A DNA stretch of 64,000 nucleotides from Aliiroseovarius sp. Z3 (GTDB taxonomy: Bacteria > Pseudomonadota > Alphaproteobacteria > Rhodobacterales > Rhodobacteraceae), in the NCBI RefSeq assembly GCF_029105185.1, contig NZ_JAFMZK010000001.1:186001-250000 (forward strand), given 5' to 3'. Below, one piece after another: positions 27,555 to 35,913 of the stretch. Each line of letters begins with the position of its first letter. Within the stretch, counting starts at the first letter, position 1. A program made the translations under genes and the position numbers. The notes beneath the pieces are model-generated. The model saw only the letters and a list, made by a program, of their open reading frames with translations. It was not told where the DNA came from and did no database searches.

Positions 27555-28456
27555 TCCGCAAACTTTCTCAGCGTTCTCTTGTGATCCATCGCGAAGGGTG
27601 ACGATACGCAGCCGCCCTCGGGAACGGATCGGGCGACAACCGCACCGATCTCAATTCTTGCACCATTGCCAACGCTAATCAGATTGCGCACGACTGCCGA
27701 TGGACCAATCCACACATCATCGCCGATTTTCGAGTAGCCAGCGATCTGCACTGACCCCGTAATGGTTGTTCGGCTGCCAACCTCGACGCCATGACCAAGA
27801 TGGGCTGCGACACTGATAATGCTGTCTTCACCAACGCTGGTGAAAGCCGGATGGAGCGCCTTTTGAACAATCGCCCCGGAAAGAACCTGCGCGCCCTTGT
27901 CCAAAAATACACCACCAGCGTGCAGAACTCTCAGAAGTTTGCCGTCGAACCGCTTGTAGAAGTGGCCATCCGCACCAATGATCGCCCCAGCTCCGACCAG
28001 AACGCCCTCGGACAATACACTGCCGGATCGCACAATCGCCCCTGCTTCGACGCACGCGCCGTCTGCGATTGAAACATTCTCTTCGATGATCGCTTTTGGG
28101 TGTATGTCGGCCTTGGAACTGATACCGGGCACCAGATCGGGACGCATTCCACTTGCAGCCATATGGTTGTGCAGCAAGTAGAATGTTCTTGTCGGATCAT
28201 CCGCGACCACGGCACCGCAAGACCCGGTTAAATGCCCAGCCAAATCCGGGGTGGTCACGACTGCCGAAACATTTGAGTTTTCAAGCGCCTCTCGCAGGAA
28301 GCGTTGTGTTGCAGCCAACACAAGAGACTTTGGAAACCGGGCAGAGGCGAAATCCGTTCGCCCAACATGTGCCTGCCCTTTCACATGCGCGCCGGGAACG
28401 ACCGTGGCCAGCTCAGCAAGAGCCCATTGTGCGACCTGCGATGACGTGCCGACCAT
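27542..28456 (-). CDS. LpxD-like N-acyltransferase (left-handed beta-helix)
   Basis: A 304-residue hexapeptide-repeat acyltransferase. The N-terminal ~100 residues resemble the LpxD nucleotide-binding domain (VVPGAHVKGQAHVGRTDFAS), followed by long left-handed beta-helix repeats (ADIHPKAIIEENVSIADGA). The segment AAHLGHGVEVGSRTTITG (H219, H222) aligns with the catalytic His region of LpxD, and the next stretch VQIAGYSKIGDDVWIG also follows LpxD. LpxD uses 3-hydroxyacyl-ACP to acylate an amino sugar. Here the adjacent ACP gene (3 bases upstream) suggests the same chemistry on the 3-amino group made by the aminotransferase. A second lpxD for lipid A is expected elsewhere in the genome. Confidence 0.85.
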   Translation of the reverse strand: MVGTSSQVAQWALAELATVVPGAHVKGQAHVGRTDFASARFPKSLVLAATQRFLREALENSNVSAVVTTPDLAGHLTGSCGAVVADDPTRTFYLLHNHMAASGMRPDLVPGISSKADIHPKAIIEENVSIADGACVEAGAIVRSGSVLSEGVLVGAGAIIGADGHFYKRFDGKLLRVLHAGGVFLDKGAQVLSGAIVQKALHPAFTSVGEDSIISVAAHLGHGVEVGSRTTITGSVQIAGYSKIGDDVWIGPSAVVRNLISVGNGARIEIGAVVARSVPEGGCVSSPFAMDHKRTLRKFAEWTS

Positions 28457-28459
28457 AGC

Positions 28460-28693
28460 CTATTGCGACACAACAAGTTCGACGATGTTTCTGGGTGTAT
28501 TCAACTCGTCATAAAGCTCGTCTGAGATGGTAACACCCGCCACCTCTTCCACCTTCATGACCAGCGTCGCCTTGTCCAGCGAGTCAATTCCAACATCTTC
28601 CAAAGACGCCTCTTCAGAAAGCTCAGACCAGTCGCGATCCGGAAACTGCTCTTGAAGTATCGAAAGGAAGGTGGCGTGTGTAAACTGGGACAT
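28460..28693 (-). CDS. Dedicated acyl carrier protein
   Basis: A 77-residue acidic four-helix carrier protein. Ser38 in the GIDSLDKATLV motif is the phosphopantetheine site, and EDVGIDSL with the downstream MKVEEVAGVTISDE gives the typical helix II/III pattern. GTGAGGAGTTTCC before ATG supports the start. It is not the housekeeping acpP (which in these bacteria sits by fabF/fabG) but a private carrier for the island's KAS III and acyltransferase. A 181-base gap separates it from the aminotransferase gene upstream; I see no gene there. Confidence 0.9.
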   Translation of the reverse strand: MSQFTHATFLSILQEQFPDRDWSELSEEASLEDVGIDSLDKATLVMKVEEVAGVTISDELYDELNTPRNIVELVVSQ

Positions 28694-28874
28694 GGAAACT
28701 CCTCACGAAATATTGCGATCTCTGGCGTGCGTTGGCCTACTGGGCGCTTAAAAGCTTTATCGACCTTTGCCCCAGAGCACCAGAGACAAACGGCACCTAA
28801 ACGTTCCAGTCAACCACCCTAGATTGCAGCGATCAGAAAGCGGCACGAACCTGCGCGTTCAGCACCCTGCATCG

Positions 28875-29975
28875 CTACAACTTCGGAACCACATCACGCA
28901 TGGCCCCGATCACGTCGTCGACCTCGTCATCGCTCATATGCGGTCCGATCGGCAAACTGAGGCACTGGGCACATATCTTCTCGGTTACCGGAAAGGATGT
29001 TCCAGCGAAATCACTGACATATGCGCCGGCCTTGTGATTTGGGATCGGATAATGCTTCAACGTTGGGATGCCGCGTTCGCGCAATTTCACTTCCAGCAGA
29101 TCGCGCTTTGAGTGACGCACAACAAACAAATGCCATACGGGCACCGATTGAGCGGCAACGGTGGGAAGGGTCAAGGACTTCAACTCCGCGAATGCCTCAA
29201 GGTAACGCGATGCTATTTGTCGGCGCCGTCCATTCCATTCACCGAGCACTTTCAACTTTACCGAAAGAACTTCTGATTGCAGCGGATCCAATCGCGAGTT
29301 TTGGCCCTGAACATCGTGGACATATTTTTCAACAGAGCCGTAGTTGCCCAATACGCGACACGCCGATGCCAAATCCCCGTCGTTCGTTGTGATGGCACCG
29401 CCATCCCCAAAGGCGCCAAGGTTTTTACCGGGATAGAAACTAAAAGCCGCAGCATCACACATCGAACCGACATGCGCAGAACCAACGCACGCACCATGGG
29501 CTTGCGCTGCATCCTCGATCAGTTTGATCTGATTGTTTTCACACAGGTTTTTCAACGGTGAAACATCGGCAGGATTGCCATAAAGATGGACTACAATGAT
29601 TGCACGCGTTCGGGACGTGACAGCGGCCTCGACCAATGTCAGGTCCATGTTCATGTCAGCCCAATCCGCATCAACCGGGACAGGCTTAGCCCCGACGAAG
29701 GACACTGCAAGCCAGGTTGCAATGAATGTGTGCGCAGGCACGATGACCTCGTCGCCCGGCCCGATGCCCATGGCGCGCAAAATCAATACCAGTGCATCCA
29801 AGCCGTTGCCTGCCCCAACCGCGTGCGCAGCCTGACAATACGCCGCGAACTCTCTCTCAAACCGATCCACGCTCGGGCCACCAATAAAGTAGCCCTTGGC
29901 CATTACATCGGACATCGCCAGATCAATTTCGTCTTTAAGCGCTGTGTATGTGGAGCCAACATCCAAGAACTGCAT
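28875..29975 (-). CDS. DegT/DnrJ/EryC1-family sugar aminotransferase (FdtB-like)
   Basis: A 366-residue PLP-dependent nucleotide-sugar aminotransferase. Key features: GNGLDALVLILRAMGIGPGD, VIVPAHTFIATWLA, EDAAQAHGA (PLP-stacking region) and the Schiff-base Lys184 in SFYPGKNLGAFGDGGA. Directly after an FdtA/QdtA-type isomerase (2-base gap), it most likely aminates dTDP-3-keto-6-deoxyhexose to a dTDP-3-amino-3,6-dideoxyhexose (Fuc3N or Qui3N type). Which epimer is made depends on the isomerase and cannot be read here. Confidence 0.93.
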   Translation of the reverse strand: MQFLDVGSTYTALKDEIDLAMSDVMAKGYFIGGPSVDRFEREFAAYCQAAHAVGAGNGLDALVLILRAMGIGPGDEVIVPAHTFIATWLAVSFVGAKPVPVDADWADMNMDLTLVEAAVTSRTRAIIVVHLYGNPADVSPLKNLCENNQIKLIEDAAQAHGACVGSAHVGSMCDAAAFSFYPGKNLGAFGDGGAITTNDGDLASACRVLGNYGSVEKYVHDVQGQNSRLDPLQSEVLSVKLKVLGEWNGRRRQIASRYLEAFAELKSLTLPTVAAQSVPVWHLFVVRHSKRDLLEVKLRERGIPTLKHYPIPNHKAGAYVSDFAGTSFPVTEKICAQCLSLPIGPHMSDDEVDDVIGAMRDVVPKL

Positions 29976-29977
29976 CG

Positions 29978-30391
29978 TTACCCTTTCCGCGCGCCGACCC
30001 AGGCGACGTACTCTTCATACTCATAGATGTAGTCATTCGTGTCATAGACATCGGACGCAAACACGCCGACAACCGTTTCGGGAACGAAGTCGTCAATGTT
30101 CCGCCATAAGCCGGGCGGCACATAAAGAATCTGATCGGGACGTGCTAGTTCAAAGCGTCTGTTGCGCTCACCATCATCCAGAGTCACTGTGACGGACCCA
30201 CTGAAGCAGACCATCAACTGATGCAGTGTTTTGTGAGCATGCTCCCCCCGGCGCATGCCAACCTGTGCATTAAAAAGGCAATAAAACCGCTTCATATCAA
30301 ACGGAAGATCTTCTTTTTCTAAAACAAAGAGCCCTCCCCGTTTGTCGTGAAACGTCGGTGCCGAAAAAAGTCTGACTCTATCAAGCGACAT
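29978..30391 (-). CDS. dTDP-4-keto-6-deoxyglucose 3,4-ketoisomerase (FdtA/QdtA-like cupin)
   Basis: A 137-residue cupin of the WxcM/FdtA family. It has the diagnostic RRGEHAHKTLHQ (R48, E50, H51, H53), an early DKRGGLFVLEK, and the late YVPPGLWRNIDDF. These enzymes move the keto group of dTDP-4-keto-6-deoxy-glucose from C4 to C3, giving the substrate for 3-amination. GGAG lies 5 bases before the ATG. First gene of the island operon. No rmlA or rmlB is in the island, so the dTDP-sugar precursor must come from the host chromosome. Confidence 0.92.
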   Translation of the reverse strand: MSLDRVRLFSAPTFHDKRGGLFVLEKEDLPFDMKRFYCLFNAQVGMRRGEHAHKTLHQLMVCFSGSVTVTLDDGERNRRFELARPDQILYVPPGLWRNIDDFVPETVVGVFASDVYDTNDYIYEYEEYVAWVGARKG

Positions 30392-30804
30392 GACTACTCC
30401 AATATTGAATAACGGCTAGGCCGCTTGGACTGCCGCGAGTGATAGTTGCTATTCTACGCAATGCAAGCCGTAACATCAGGCGACTGTGGCGGAGTTTCAA
30501 CAAGTCTCCGTATCCGCCAAGCGTCGGAACGGCCTTCCACCCTGAATATATCTGTCGTAGTTCGTTTTCTAACCATGCAAGAAAGCACGATGCAATGCTG
30601 CTTACCTCGGAACAGAATGCGACGCAAACTGGCCCGCCTTAATCTGATGGTTCAGTTCTGATGTTGGTGAAGGCTCGGTCTGGTTGGGCTCTGAGTTGGG
30701 TTCCGATCCCTGACGCAATCGCTCAACCGACACTGTGGTCATTTGAACCTGCGCTTTGAACGAATAGTCACACGCCCCCCAGGGTCAAAAATTAGAGGGA
30801 TGCG
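30392..30804. other. Non-coding right part of the island (about 410 bp)
   Basis: No open frame here looks like a protein and no integrase remnant could be read on either strand. It contains the likely promoter of the island operon near its left end. The stretch next to the repeat (AGGGTCAAAAATTAGAGGGA) is A/T-rich and may carry the recombination arm region, but that is speculation. Confidence 0.5.
30439..30466 (-). promoter_or_regulatory. Candidate promoter of the island operon
   Basis: On the minus strand TTGCAT, 16 bases, TATCAC, about 50 bases upstream of the isomerase ATG. Both hexamers deviate from the sigma-70 consensus at two positions. Confidence 0.3.
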
Positions 30805-30828
30805 GTGGTGCCCAAGGAGAGACTCGAA
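30805..30828 (+). repeat. Right direct repeat (3' end of tRNA-Leu)
   Basis: The second copy of the 24-bp repeat, lying at the 3' end of tRNA-Leu(CAA). It covers the encoded CCA, the discriminator, the 3' acceptor strand and part of the T arm. Confidence 0.85.
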
Positions 30829-30891
30829 CTCTCACGCCCGTGAAGGCGGGGGATTTTGAATCCCCTGCGTCTACCATTCCGCCACTTGGGC
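30806..30891 (-). tRNA. tRNA-Leu (anticodon CAA)
   Basis: Minus-strand class II tRNA of 86 bases with an encoded CCA. The acceptor stem pairs GCCCAAG with CTTGGGC, the anticodon stem GGGGA/TCCCC holds loop TTCAAAA giving CAA, a long variable arm is present, and the T loop reads GTTCGAGTC. Its 3' end is duplicated at 23534-23557, marking it as the integration site of the adjacent island. Confidence 0.96.
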
Positions 30892-30965
30892 ACTGCGATG
30901 GGATTACCCAAGCGCCGGGGCAAGGTCAACGAGGTTTTGCCCTGCGCCTCGCGTTTTTCTTGCGG

Positions 30966-32318
30966 CTAGAACATCACCCCGACCAGCCAAAGCGTGATGC
31001 CCGGAAAGGCAACCAAAATCACAACGCGGATCAGGTCGGACAAAACGAAGGGCGCGACCCCGCGATAAGTCGCGGACATCGGAATGTCACGCGCCATCGA
31101 ATTGATAATGAACAGGTTCATCCCGACCGGAGGCGTGATCAATCCGACCTCGACCACGATCAGCGCGAGGATGCCGAACCAGATGCCGGCCTCTTCCGGG
31201 GTCAGGCCGAAATCCAAGACCTCGATGATCGGATAGAAGATCGGGATGGTCAGAAGGATCATCGACAGGCTGTCCATCACGCAGCCGAAGATCAGATAGG
31301 CAATCAGCATCATGGCCAGCACAACCAGCGGCGCAAAGCCCTGTGCGGACACCCAATCGGCCAGCATCTGCGGCGCTTGTGTGAAGGCAAGGAACGAATT
31401 GAAAATCTGCGCGCCCAGCACGATGAAAAAGATCATTGCGGTGGATTGGGCTGTGGCAAGGATGCTTTCCAACAGCCCCTTCCATGTCAGCCCACCGGTC
31501 ATCGCACCGTAAAGCCCCGTCGCAACGGCCCCGACAGCGGCACCTTCTGTCGGCGTGAACAGGGCCTGCACCCCAGGTTTCACCCAGTTCCAGTCCGCGG
31601 CGATCCCGCCCATCACCAGACCGAATATCACCACCACCGGCCAGATCGACAGCAACGTCCGAAACCGATGTGCATAGGGCATACGTTCGGCGGTCGTGGC
31701 ACTGTCTGGGTTGATACGCACCATAACGGCCACAGTCAGCATGTAACCAAGCGCCGCGAGGATACCGGGCACAAGGGCGGCAATGAACATTTTTACAATA
31801 TTCTGCTCGGTCAGGATCGCATAGATCACCAGGATGACCGATGGCGGGATCAGGATGCCCAAGGTTCCGCCTGCGGCCAGCACACCTGTTGACAAGGCGT
31901 CGGAATAGCCCCGCTTGCGCATCTCGGGCAAGGCCACCTGCCCCATCGTGGACGCCGTCGCCAGCGACGAGCCACACACCGCGCCAAAGCCCGCACAAGC
32001 GCCGACCGCCGCCATTGCGACACCACCTTTACGGTGCCCAAGCCAATCGCTTGCCGCTTCGAACAGCGCGCCGGACATGCCGGACTTGGTGGCAAACTGC
32101 CCCATCAGCAAGAACAGCGGCACGATGGACAGCGAATAGCTGGAAAACGTGTCGTAAGACAGCGTCTTCAGCTGGCTGAGCGTTACGGAAGGATGCCCCA
32201 TCATGTACCAGATGCCGAAAAACCCTGTCAGCCCCATCGCAAGACCGATGGGCAGGCGCAGGAAGATGGCCAGCAGCATCAGGGCAAAGGCGACAATCGC
32301 CAGTTCAATTCCGGTCAT
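30966..32318 (-). CDS. TRAP transporter large permease (DctM type)
   Basis: A 450-residue inner-membrane protein with about twelve hydrophobic segments, the transport subunit of a tripartite ATP-independent transporter. Family features are LPIGLAMGLTGFFGIW near the N-terminus, FLLMGQFATKSGM, CGSSLATASTMGQVALPEM and PEEAGIWFGILALIVVEVGL with TPPVGMNLF. Its ATG overlaps the small-permease stop (ATGA). The substrate is not readable; TRAP systems carry organic acids and related solutes driven by a sodium gradient. Confidence 0.94.
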   Translation of the reverse strand: MTGIELAIVAFALMLLAIFLRLPIGLAMGLTGFFGIWYMMGHPSVTLSQLKTLSYDTFSSYSLSIVPLFLLMGQFATKSGMSGALFEAASDWLGHRKGGVAMAAVGACAGFGAVCGSSLATASTMGQVALPEMRKRGYSDALSTGVLAAGGTLGILIPPSVILVIYAILTEQNIVKMFIAALVPGILAALGYMLTVAVMVRINPDSATTAERMPYAHRFRTLLSIWPVVVIFGLVMGGIAADWNWVKPGVQALFTPTEGAAVGAVATGLYGAMTGGLTWKGLLESILATAQSTAMIFFIVLGAQIFNSFLAFTQAPQMLADWVSAQGFAPLVVLAMMLIAYLIFGCVMDSLSMILLTIPIFYPIIEVLDFGLTPEEAGIWFGILALIVVEVGLITPPVGMNLFIINSMARDIPMSATYRGVAPFVLSDLIRVVILVAFPGITLWLVGVMF

Positions 32319-32914
32319 ACCCGTTCCTCCTTGCCATCAAGCACCCAGTTGAAGGACCGCCAGACCGAATATGCTGCAACGATCAGAAAAAAGGCCGCGC
32401 CGATCAGGCACAAGCCAAAGGGGATCCAAAGCGGGATCTCAAGCTCATAGGTGCTTTCTGGAAAGAAGGGTTTGTCGCCCATACCAAGCGCAGTGCGCAG
32501 CCCTTCCGAGCCGAAGGGAAACTTCTCGCCAAACCCCAGCCACAACCGCCACAGAATGATAAACGCCGCGCCAGTCAGGAACAGATCGCCAATCAGACCG
32601 AGGATCGCCTGTATCCTGTCCGGCAGCTTGGAAATGAATATGTCAACGGTCACATGACCGCGTTTGAGCTGACACCATGGCATGAAGGCGAATACCGCGA
32701 CGGCACATCCCATTTCAACAATCTCATAATCGCCTTTGACAGGGTCAAGGCCAAAGCCCGAAAGCGTCCGACCGATGATCGAGACCACCGTTGTCAGTGC
32801 GATCGCGACCAGAATGGCACCCCCGGAATATGCCATCCAGCGGCTGGCAAATTCCATCATGCGACCCACCCGCACCTGTGCTGTCTTTGCGATTGCCACG
32901 ACTGCCCCCTTCAT
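32315..32914 (-). CDS. TRAP transporter small permease (DctQ type)
   Basis: About 199 residues with four hydrophobic segments and the DctQ-type FMPWCQLKRGHVTVDIF motif. An inserted region (KFPFGSEGLRTALGMGDKPFF) between the third and fourth membrane segments is longer than usual. The start is uncertain: ATG 32914 is used, but ATG 32860 (MEFASRW) has a better GGTGGG context. It follows the binding-protein gene after a terminator-like hairpin. Confidence 0.87.
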   Translation of the reverse strand: MKGAVVAIAKTAQVRVGRMMEFASRWMAYSGGAILVAIALTTVVSIIGRTLSGFGLDPVKGDYEIVEMGCAVAVFAFMPWCQLKRGHVTVDIFISKLPDRIQAILGLIGDLFLTGAAFIILWRLWLGFGEKFPFGSEGLRTALGMGDKPFFPESTYELEIPLWIPFGLCLIGAAFFLIVAAYSVWRSFNWVLDGKEERV

Positions 32915-32949
32915 CCGGTGATGCACAGTTGAACATAGCCTGCGCACAT

Positions 32950-32984
32950 AAAAAGGCTTCGGGCACGCCTTGTTGCCCGAAGCC
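32950..32984 (-). terminator. Intercistronic terminator-like hairpin after the TRAP binding-protein gene
   Basis: A perfect 11-base stem (GGCTTCGGGCA with TGCCCGAAGCC) and 8-base loop, followed in the minus direction by five T. It starts 14 bases past the binding-protein stop and lies upstream of the small permease start at 32914. Confidence 0.85.
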
Positions 32985-32998
32985 ACATCCCTCAACGA

Positions 32999-34036
32999 TC
33001 AGTTGTCGGAATATTTCGCGACCAGCTCCTTGGCCAAGGCTACCATGCCTTCACCATCCAGGCCCTTCGATGTCATGTCCGCGGCCCAGGCTTCTGTTTG
33101 CTGGTCGCCCAAAGCACGGATTTCGGCAACGACAGCAGGATCGAGTTGGTGAATGTTGTTGCCCGAACCCGCCACGATCTCGCGCCCGATCACGTCACCT
33201 TTGTCGAAGGACGCGCCGGCCCAGCCCGACGTCTCAAGGCCCGAGTTGGCGTCGATCACGGCTTTCAGGTCATCCGGCAGGTTTGCATAGGTGTCCTTGT
33301 TCATCGCCCAGATGAAGAACGTGTTGTAAAGTGAGCGGTCACCCGGGAATTCAGTGTGGCTGTCAGCCAATTCATGCAGCTTCAGCGGCGGCACGATTTC
33401 CCATGGGGTCACACCCCCGTCGACCACGCCTTTCGACAAGGATTCGGGGAAGGTCGGCATGGGCATCCCGACGGGGGATGCGCCAAGGGCCTCGAGCAGC
33501 GCATTGGCCTGACGCGACGGGCCACGCAGCTTCAAGCCCTGAAAATCGTCCAGCGCCATGACAGGCTCGCCTTTCTTGTGGACAATACCGGGGCCATGAA
33601 CATGGGTTGCCAACAGTTTGACGTCTCCCATCCGCTCCATCAGATATTTTTCCGAAAACTCCCACGCGGCTTTCGACGATGCCTCGGCGTCACGGCTGGT
33701 CATGAACGGCAGTTCGAATGCCTCGGCTTCGGGGAAGCGACCCGGTGTATAGGCGGGCAGCGCCCAGCCACAGTCGATCACCCCATCGCGGATCTGATCA
33801 TAAAGCGCCTGGGGCTTACCGCCCAGTTGCATGGCTGGGTACAGCTCAACCTTGATCCGACCACCGGATTCCTTCTCCACCTTCTCGGCCCAGGGCGTCA
33901 TGAAGTAGAGCGGCGTTGACCCTTTCGGCGGCAAGAAGTGCTGACAGCGCAACGTGACCTCTTGCGCGAAGCTGGCACCTGCGGTCAAACTCAGGGCAAC
34001 AGCACCGGCAAAAGCAGTTTTCATGGTGAATTTCAT
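32999..34036 (-). CDS. TRAP transporter solute-binding protein (DctP type)
   Basis: A 345-residue periplasmic binding protein. Signal peptide MKTAFAGAVALSLTAGASFA then QEVTLRCQHFLPP. The DctP-fold features PWAEKVEKESGGRIKVELYP, KLRGPSRQAN (containing the ligand-carboxylate Arg) and the VDGGVTPWEI motif are present; the W-rich latter resembles the group binding lipophilic or aromatic acids, but the ligand is unproven. GGGAGGAAGCGAT before ATG 34036 sets the start. First gene of the operon. The 292 bases upstream (34037-34328) hold its promoter region; I see no gene there. Confidence 0.92.
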   Translation of the reverse strand: MKFTMKTAFAGAVALSLTAGASFAQEVTLRCQHFLPPKGSTPLYFMTPWAEKVEKESGGRIKVELYPAMQLGGKPQALYDQIRDGVIDCGWALPAYTPGRFPEAEAFELPFMTSRDAEASSKAAWEFSEKYLMERMGDVKLLATHVHGPGIVHKKGEPVMALDDFQGLKLRGPSRQANALLEALGASPVGMPMPTFPESLSKGVVDGGVTPWEIVPPLKLHELADSHTEFPGDRSLYNTFFIWAMNKDTYANLPDDLKAVIDANSGLETSGWAGASFDKGDVIGREIVAGSGNNIHQLDPAVVAEIRALGDQQTEAWAADMTSKGLDGEGMVALAKELVAKYSDN

Positions 34037-34328
34037 ATCGCTTCCTCCCAAACGCGAACTATGTCCGGTCCGCCACGGTGGCTCCTCCACCCCGCAGACA
34101 GACCGATAAAAACAGGCTCGTCCCCGTCACGCAAGTATTATCGACTGATTGGTCGGGTTTGTTTGTGATCCTGTCGCTGAAATATTCGTAACCAAAACTC
34201 GTTGCATGCGCAACAACCATATAAACATGGTGCTTTTTCTGATGTTTAACGCATGAAATAAAGGCGATGGCGCAGCCGGTCGCTTGCCGGCCGGTTCAAA
34301 TTTCGAACCGTTCAAAAAGAATCACTGC

Positions 34329-35168
34329 TTACAGCCGTTCCGCAGAAAACGTGTCACAGCTCCGCATATCGCCGCTTTCGAACCCACGCACAAACCAGCT
34401 TTGGCGCTGTTCAGAGGTGCCGTGGGTGAAAGTGTGCGGCATGGGCACACGACCAGAGTTGCGCTGCAACGTATCGTCGCCAATCTGGCGGGCCGCATTC
34501 ATTGCTTCGGCAATATCGCCACGCTCCAGCGTGCCGAAGCGGGCCTGCGCCTCGCGTGCCCAGATGCCCGAATAGCAATCGGCCTGAAGCTCGATCCTGA
34601 CCGAGATCGCGTTCGCCTCGGCAGTGCTGACCTGCGCGCGGATTGAATTTGCCTGCCCCAGAATACCCAGCTCGTTCTGCACGTGGTGGGCCACTTCATG
34701 CGCCACCACATAGGCCGCTGCAAAATCGCCTTTTGCCCCCAACTGGCGCGACAGCGTGGTGAAAAACGCGGTATCCAGATAGACTTTGCGATCACCGGGG
34801 CAATAGAACGGCCCGGTGGCCCCCGATGCGCCACCGCACGGGCTTTGGGTGACACCTTTGAACAATACCAGCGTCACCGGATTATAGGGTTGCCCGACCT
34901 GAGTGCGAAACAGTTCGTCCCACACCTCTTCCGTATCCGCCAGGGTGACCGAGACAAACTCGCCTTCCTGCCGGTCGGCCTCGGTAATCTCGCCGCCGCC
35001 GCTACTGCTCAGCGTGCCGCCGCCCTGAAGGAAGGGTGTCACATCCACGCCAAGGAAATACCCGATGGCCAGCACCGCCAACAAACCAAGCCCGCCAACC
35101 TGCGCCGCGCCACCGGCACGCCTGCGATCCTCTATGTTCCGACTTCCGCGCCGACCTTGCCATTTCAT
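34329..35168 (-). CDS. YpfJ-type neutral zinc metallopeptidase
   Basis: A 279-residue protein with a short basic N-terminus, a single membrane segment (VGGLGLLAVLAIGYFLG) and an extracytoplasmic domain holding the zinc motif HEVAHHVQ (HExxH). The family-typical CPGDRKVYLDTAFF and WFVRGFESGDMRSCDTF are present. AAAAGGAATATCAAG before ATG 35168 supports the start. Physiological substrate unknown. Confidence 0.92.
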   Translation of the reverse strand: MKWQGRRGSRNIEDRRRAGGAAQVGGLGLLAVLAIGYFLGVDVTPFLQGGGTLSSSGGGEITEADRQEGEFVSVTLADTEEVWDELFRTQVGQPYNPVTLVLFKGVTQSPCGGASGATGPFYCPGDRKVYLDTAFFTTLSRQLGAKGDFAAAYVVAHEVAHHVQNELGILGQANSIRAQVSTAEANAISVRIELQADCYSGIWAREAQARFGTLERGDIAEAMNAARQIGDDTLQRNSGRVPMPHTFTHGTSEQRQSWFVRGFESGDMRSCDTFSAERL

Positions 35169-35334
35169 CTTGATATTCCTTTTACCCACCCGAGAACCGA
35201 AGTATCGGACCAATACGCAATCGTTTCACAACCAGTTTACCGGCCAAACCACTTCTATCAAGACATGATAACCCGCCTGTCCCTTGACCTTGCGCACGGG
35301 GCATGGTTCGTGAACAAAAACACGAGGCACGCAG

Positions 35335-35913
35335 ATGATCAGGCGTCTTTATGATTGGACGATGGGTTTGGCAGACACCCGCCACGCGCTATGGGCGCTG
35401 GCGGTGGTGTCATTTCTGGAAAGCTCGGTCTTTCCGATCCCACCCGATGTCCTGATGATCCCGATGATCATCGCCCGCCCCTCGCGCGCCTTTGTGATCG
35501 CCACCGTGGCCTTGGTGTCCTCGGTCATTGGTGGGGCGTTTGGCTATTTCATCGGCTGGGGGCTTTATGAAAGCGTCGGCCAGCCGGTGCTGGAGTTTTA
35601 TGGCAAAACTGCCGAATTTGGCCATTTCGCCGAGACCTATAACCAATGGGGCGCCTGGGCGGTGCTGATCGCCGGCGTCACCCCGTTCCCCTATAAGGTC
35701 ATCACGATCCTGTCGGGATCGACCGGGCTGAATTTCGGCATCTTCATGGTGGCCAGCGTGATCGCGCGCGGTCTGCGTTTCTTCATCGTTGCCGCATTGT
35801 TGTGGAAATTCGGCGCACCCATTCGTGATTTCATCGAACGTCGATTGGGCTTGATGTTCATCCTGTTCGTGGTGATCCTGCTTGGCGGCTTCTATCTGGT
35901 GAAATACCTATGA
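35335..35913 (+). CDS. DedA/YqaA-like membrane protein
   Basis: A 192-residue protein of the DedA/VTT superfamily with about four to five hydrophobic segments. Characteristic are FLESSVFPIPPDVLMIPM near residue 27, GGAFGYFIGW and AGVTPFPYKVITILSGSTGL. Family members act in lipid-carrier flipping and envelope homeostasis. GAGGCACGCAG precedes ATG. The stop overlaps the dsbB-type start as ATGA, so the two are coupled. Confidence 0.9.
   Translation: MIRRLYDWTMGLADTRHALWALAVVSFLESSVFPIPPDVLMIPMIIARPSRAFVIATVALVSSVIGGAFGYFIGWGLYESVGQPVLEFYGKTAEFGHFAETYNQWGAWAVLIAGVTPFPYKVITILSGSTGLNFGIFMVASVIARGLRFFIVAALLWKFGAPIRDFIERRLGLMFILFVVILLGGFYLVKYL

Larger units (their letters stand above)
23534..30828. 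mobile_element. Small genomic island integrated at tRNA-Leu(CAA)
   Basis: About 7.27 kb repeat to repeat. The intact tRNA-Leu is at the right end with its 3' terminus facing the element, and a 24-bp copy of that terminus marks the left end; this is the standard geometry of tyrosine-integrase insertion at a tRNA 3' end. Inside are seven genes, all minus strand, for amino-sugar formation, ACP-based acylation and glycosyl transfer. Base composition is visibly more A/T-rich than flanks (one sampled 60-base line in the glycosyltransferase gene has 29 G/C). No integrase, excisionase or transposase is present, so the element is either a non-autonomous remnant or was mobilised in trans. Confidence 0.8.

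Noticed and set aside
30439-30661. Short plus-strand open frames in the non-coding end of the island that might be integrase or transposase remnants
   Set aside because: The translations have no recombinase or transposase motif and no ribosome-binding site.
30840-31892. A 350-codon plus-strand open frame opposite the TRAP large permease
   Set aside because: It starts inside the tRNA-Leu gene, is His/Arg/Gln-rich and has no plausible fold; it is the reverse-frame shadow of a membrane protein gene.
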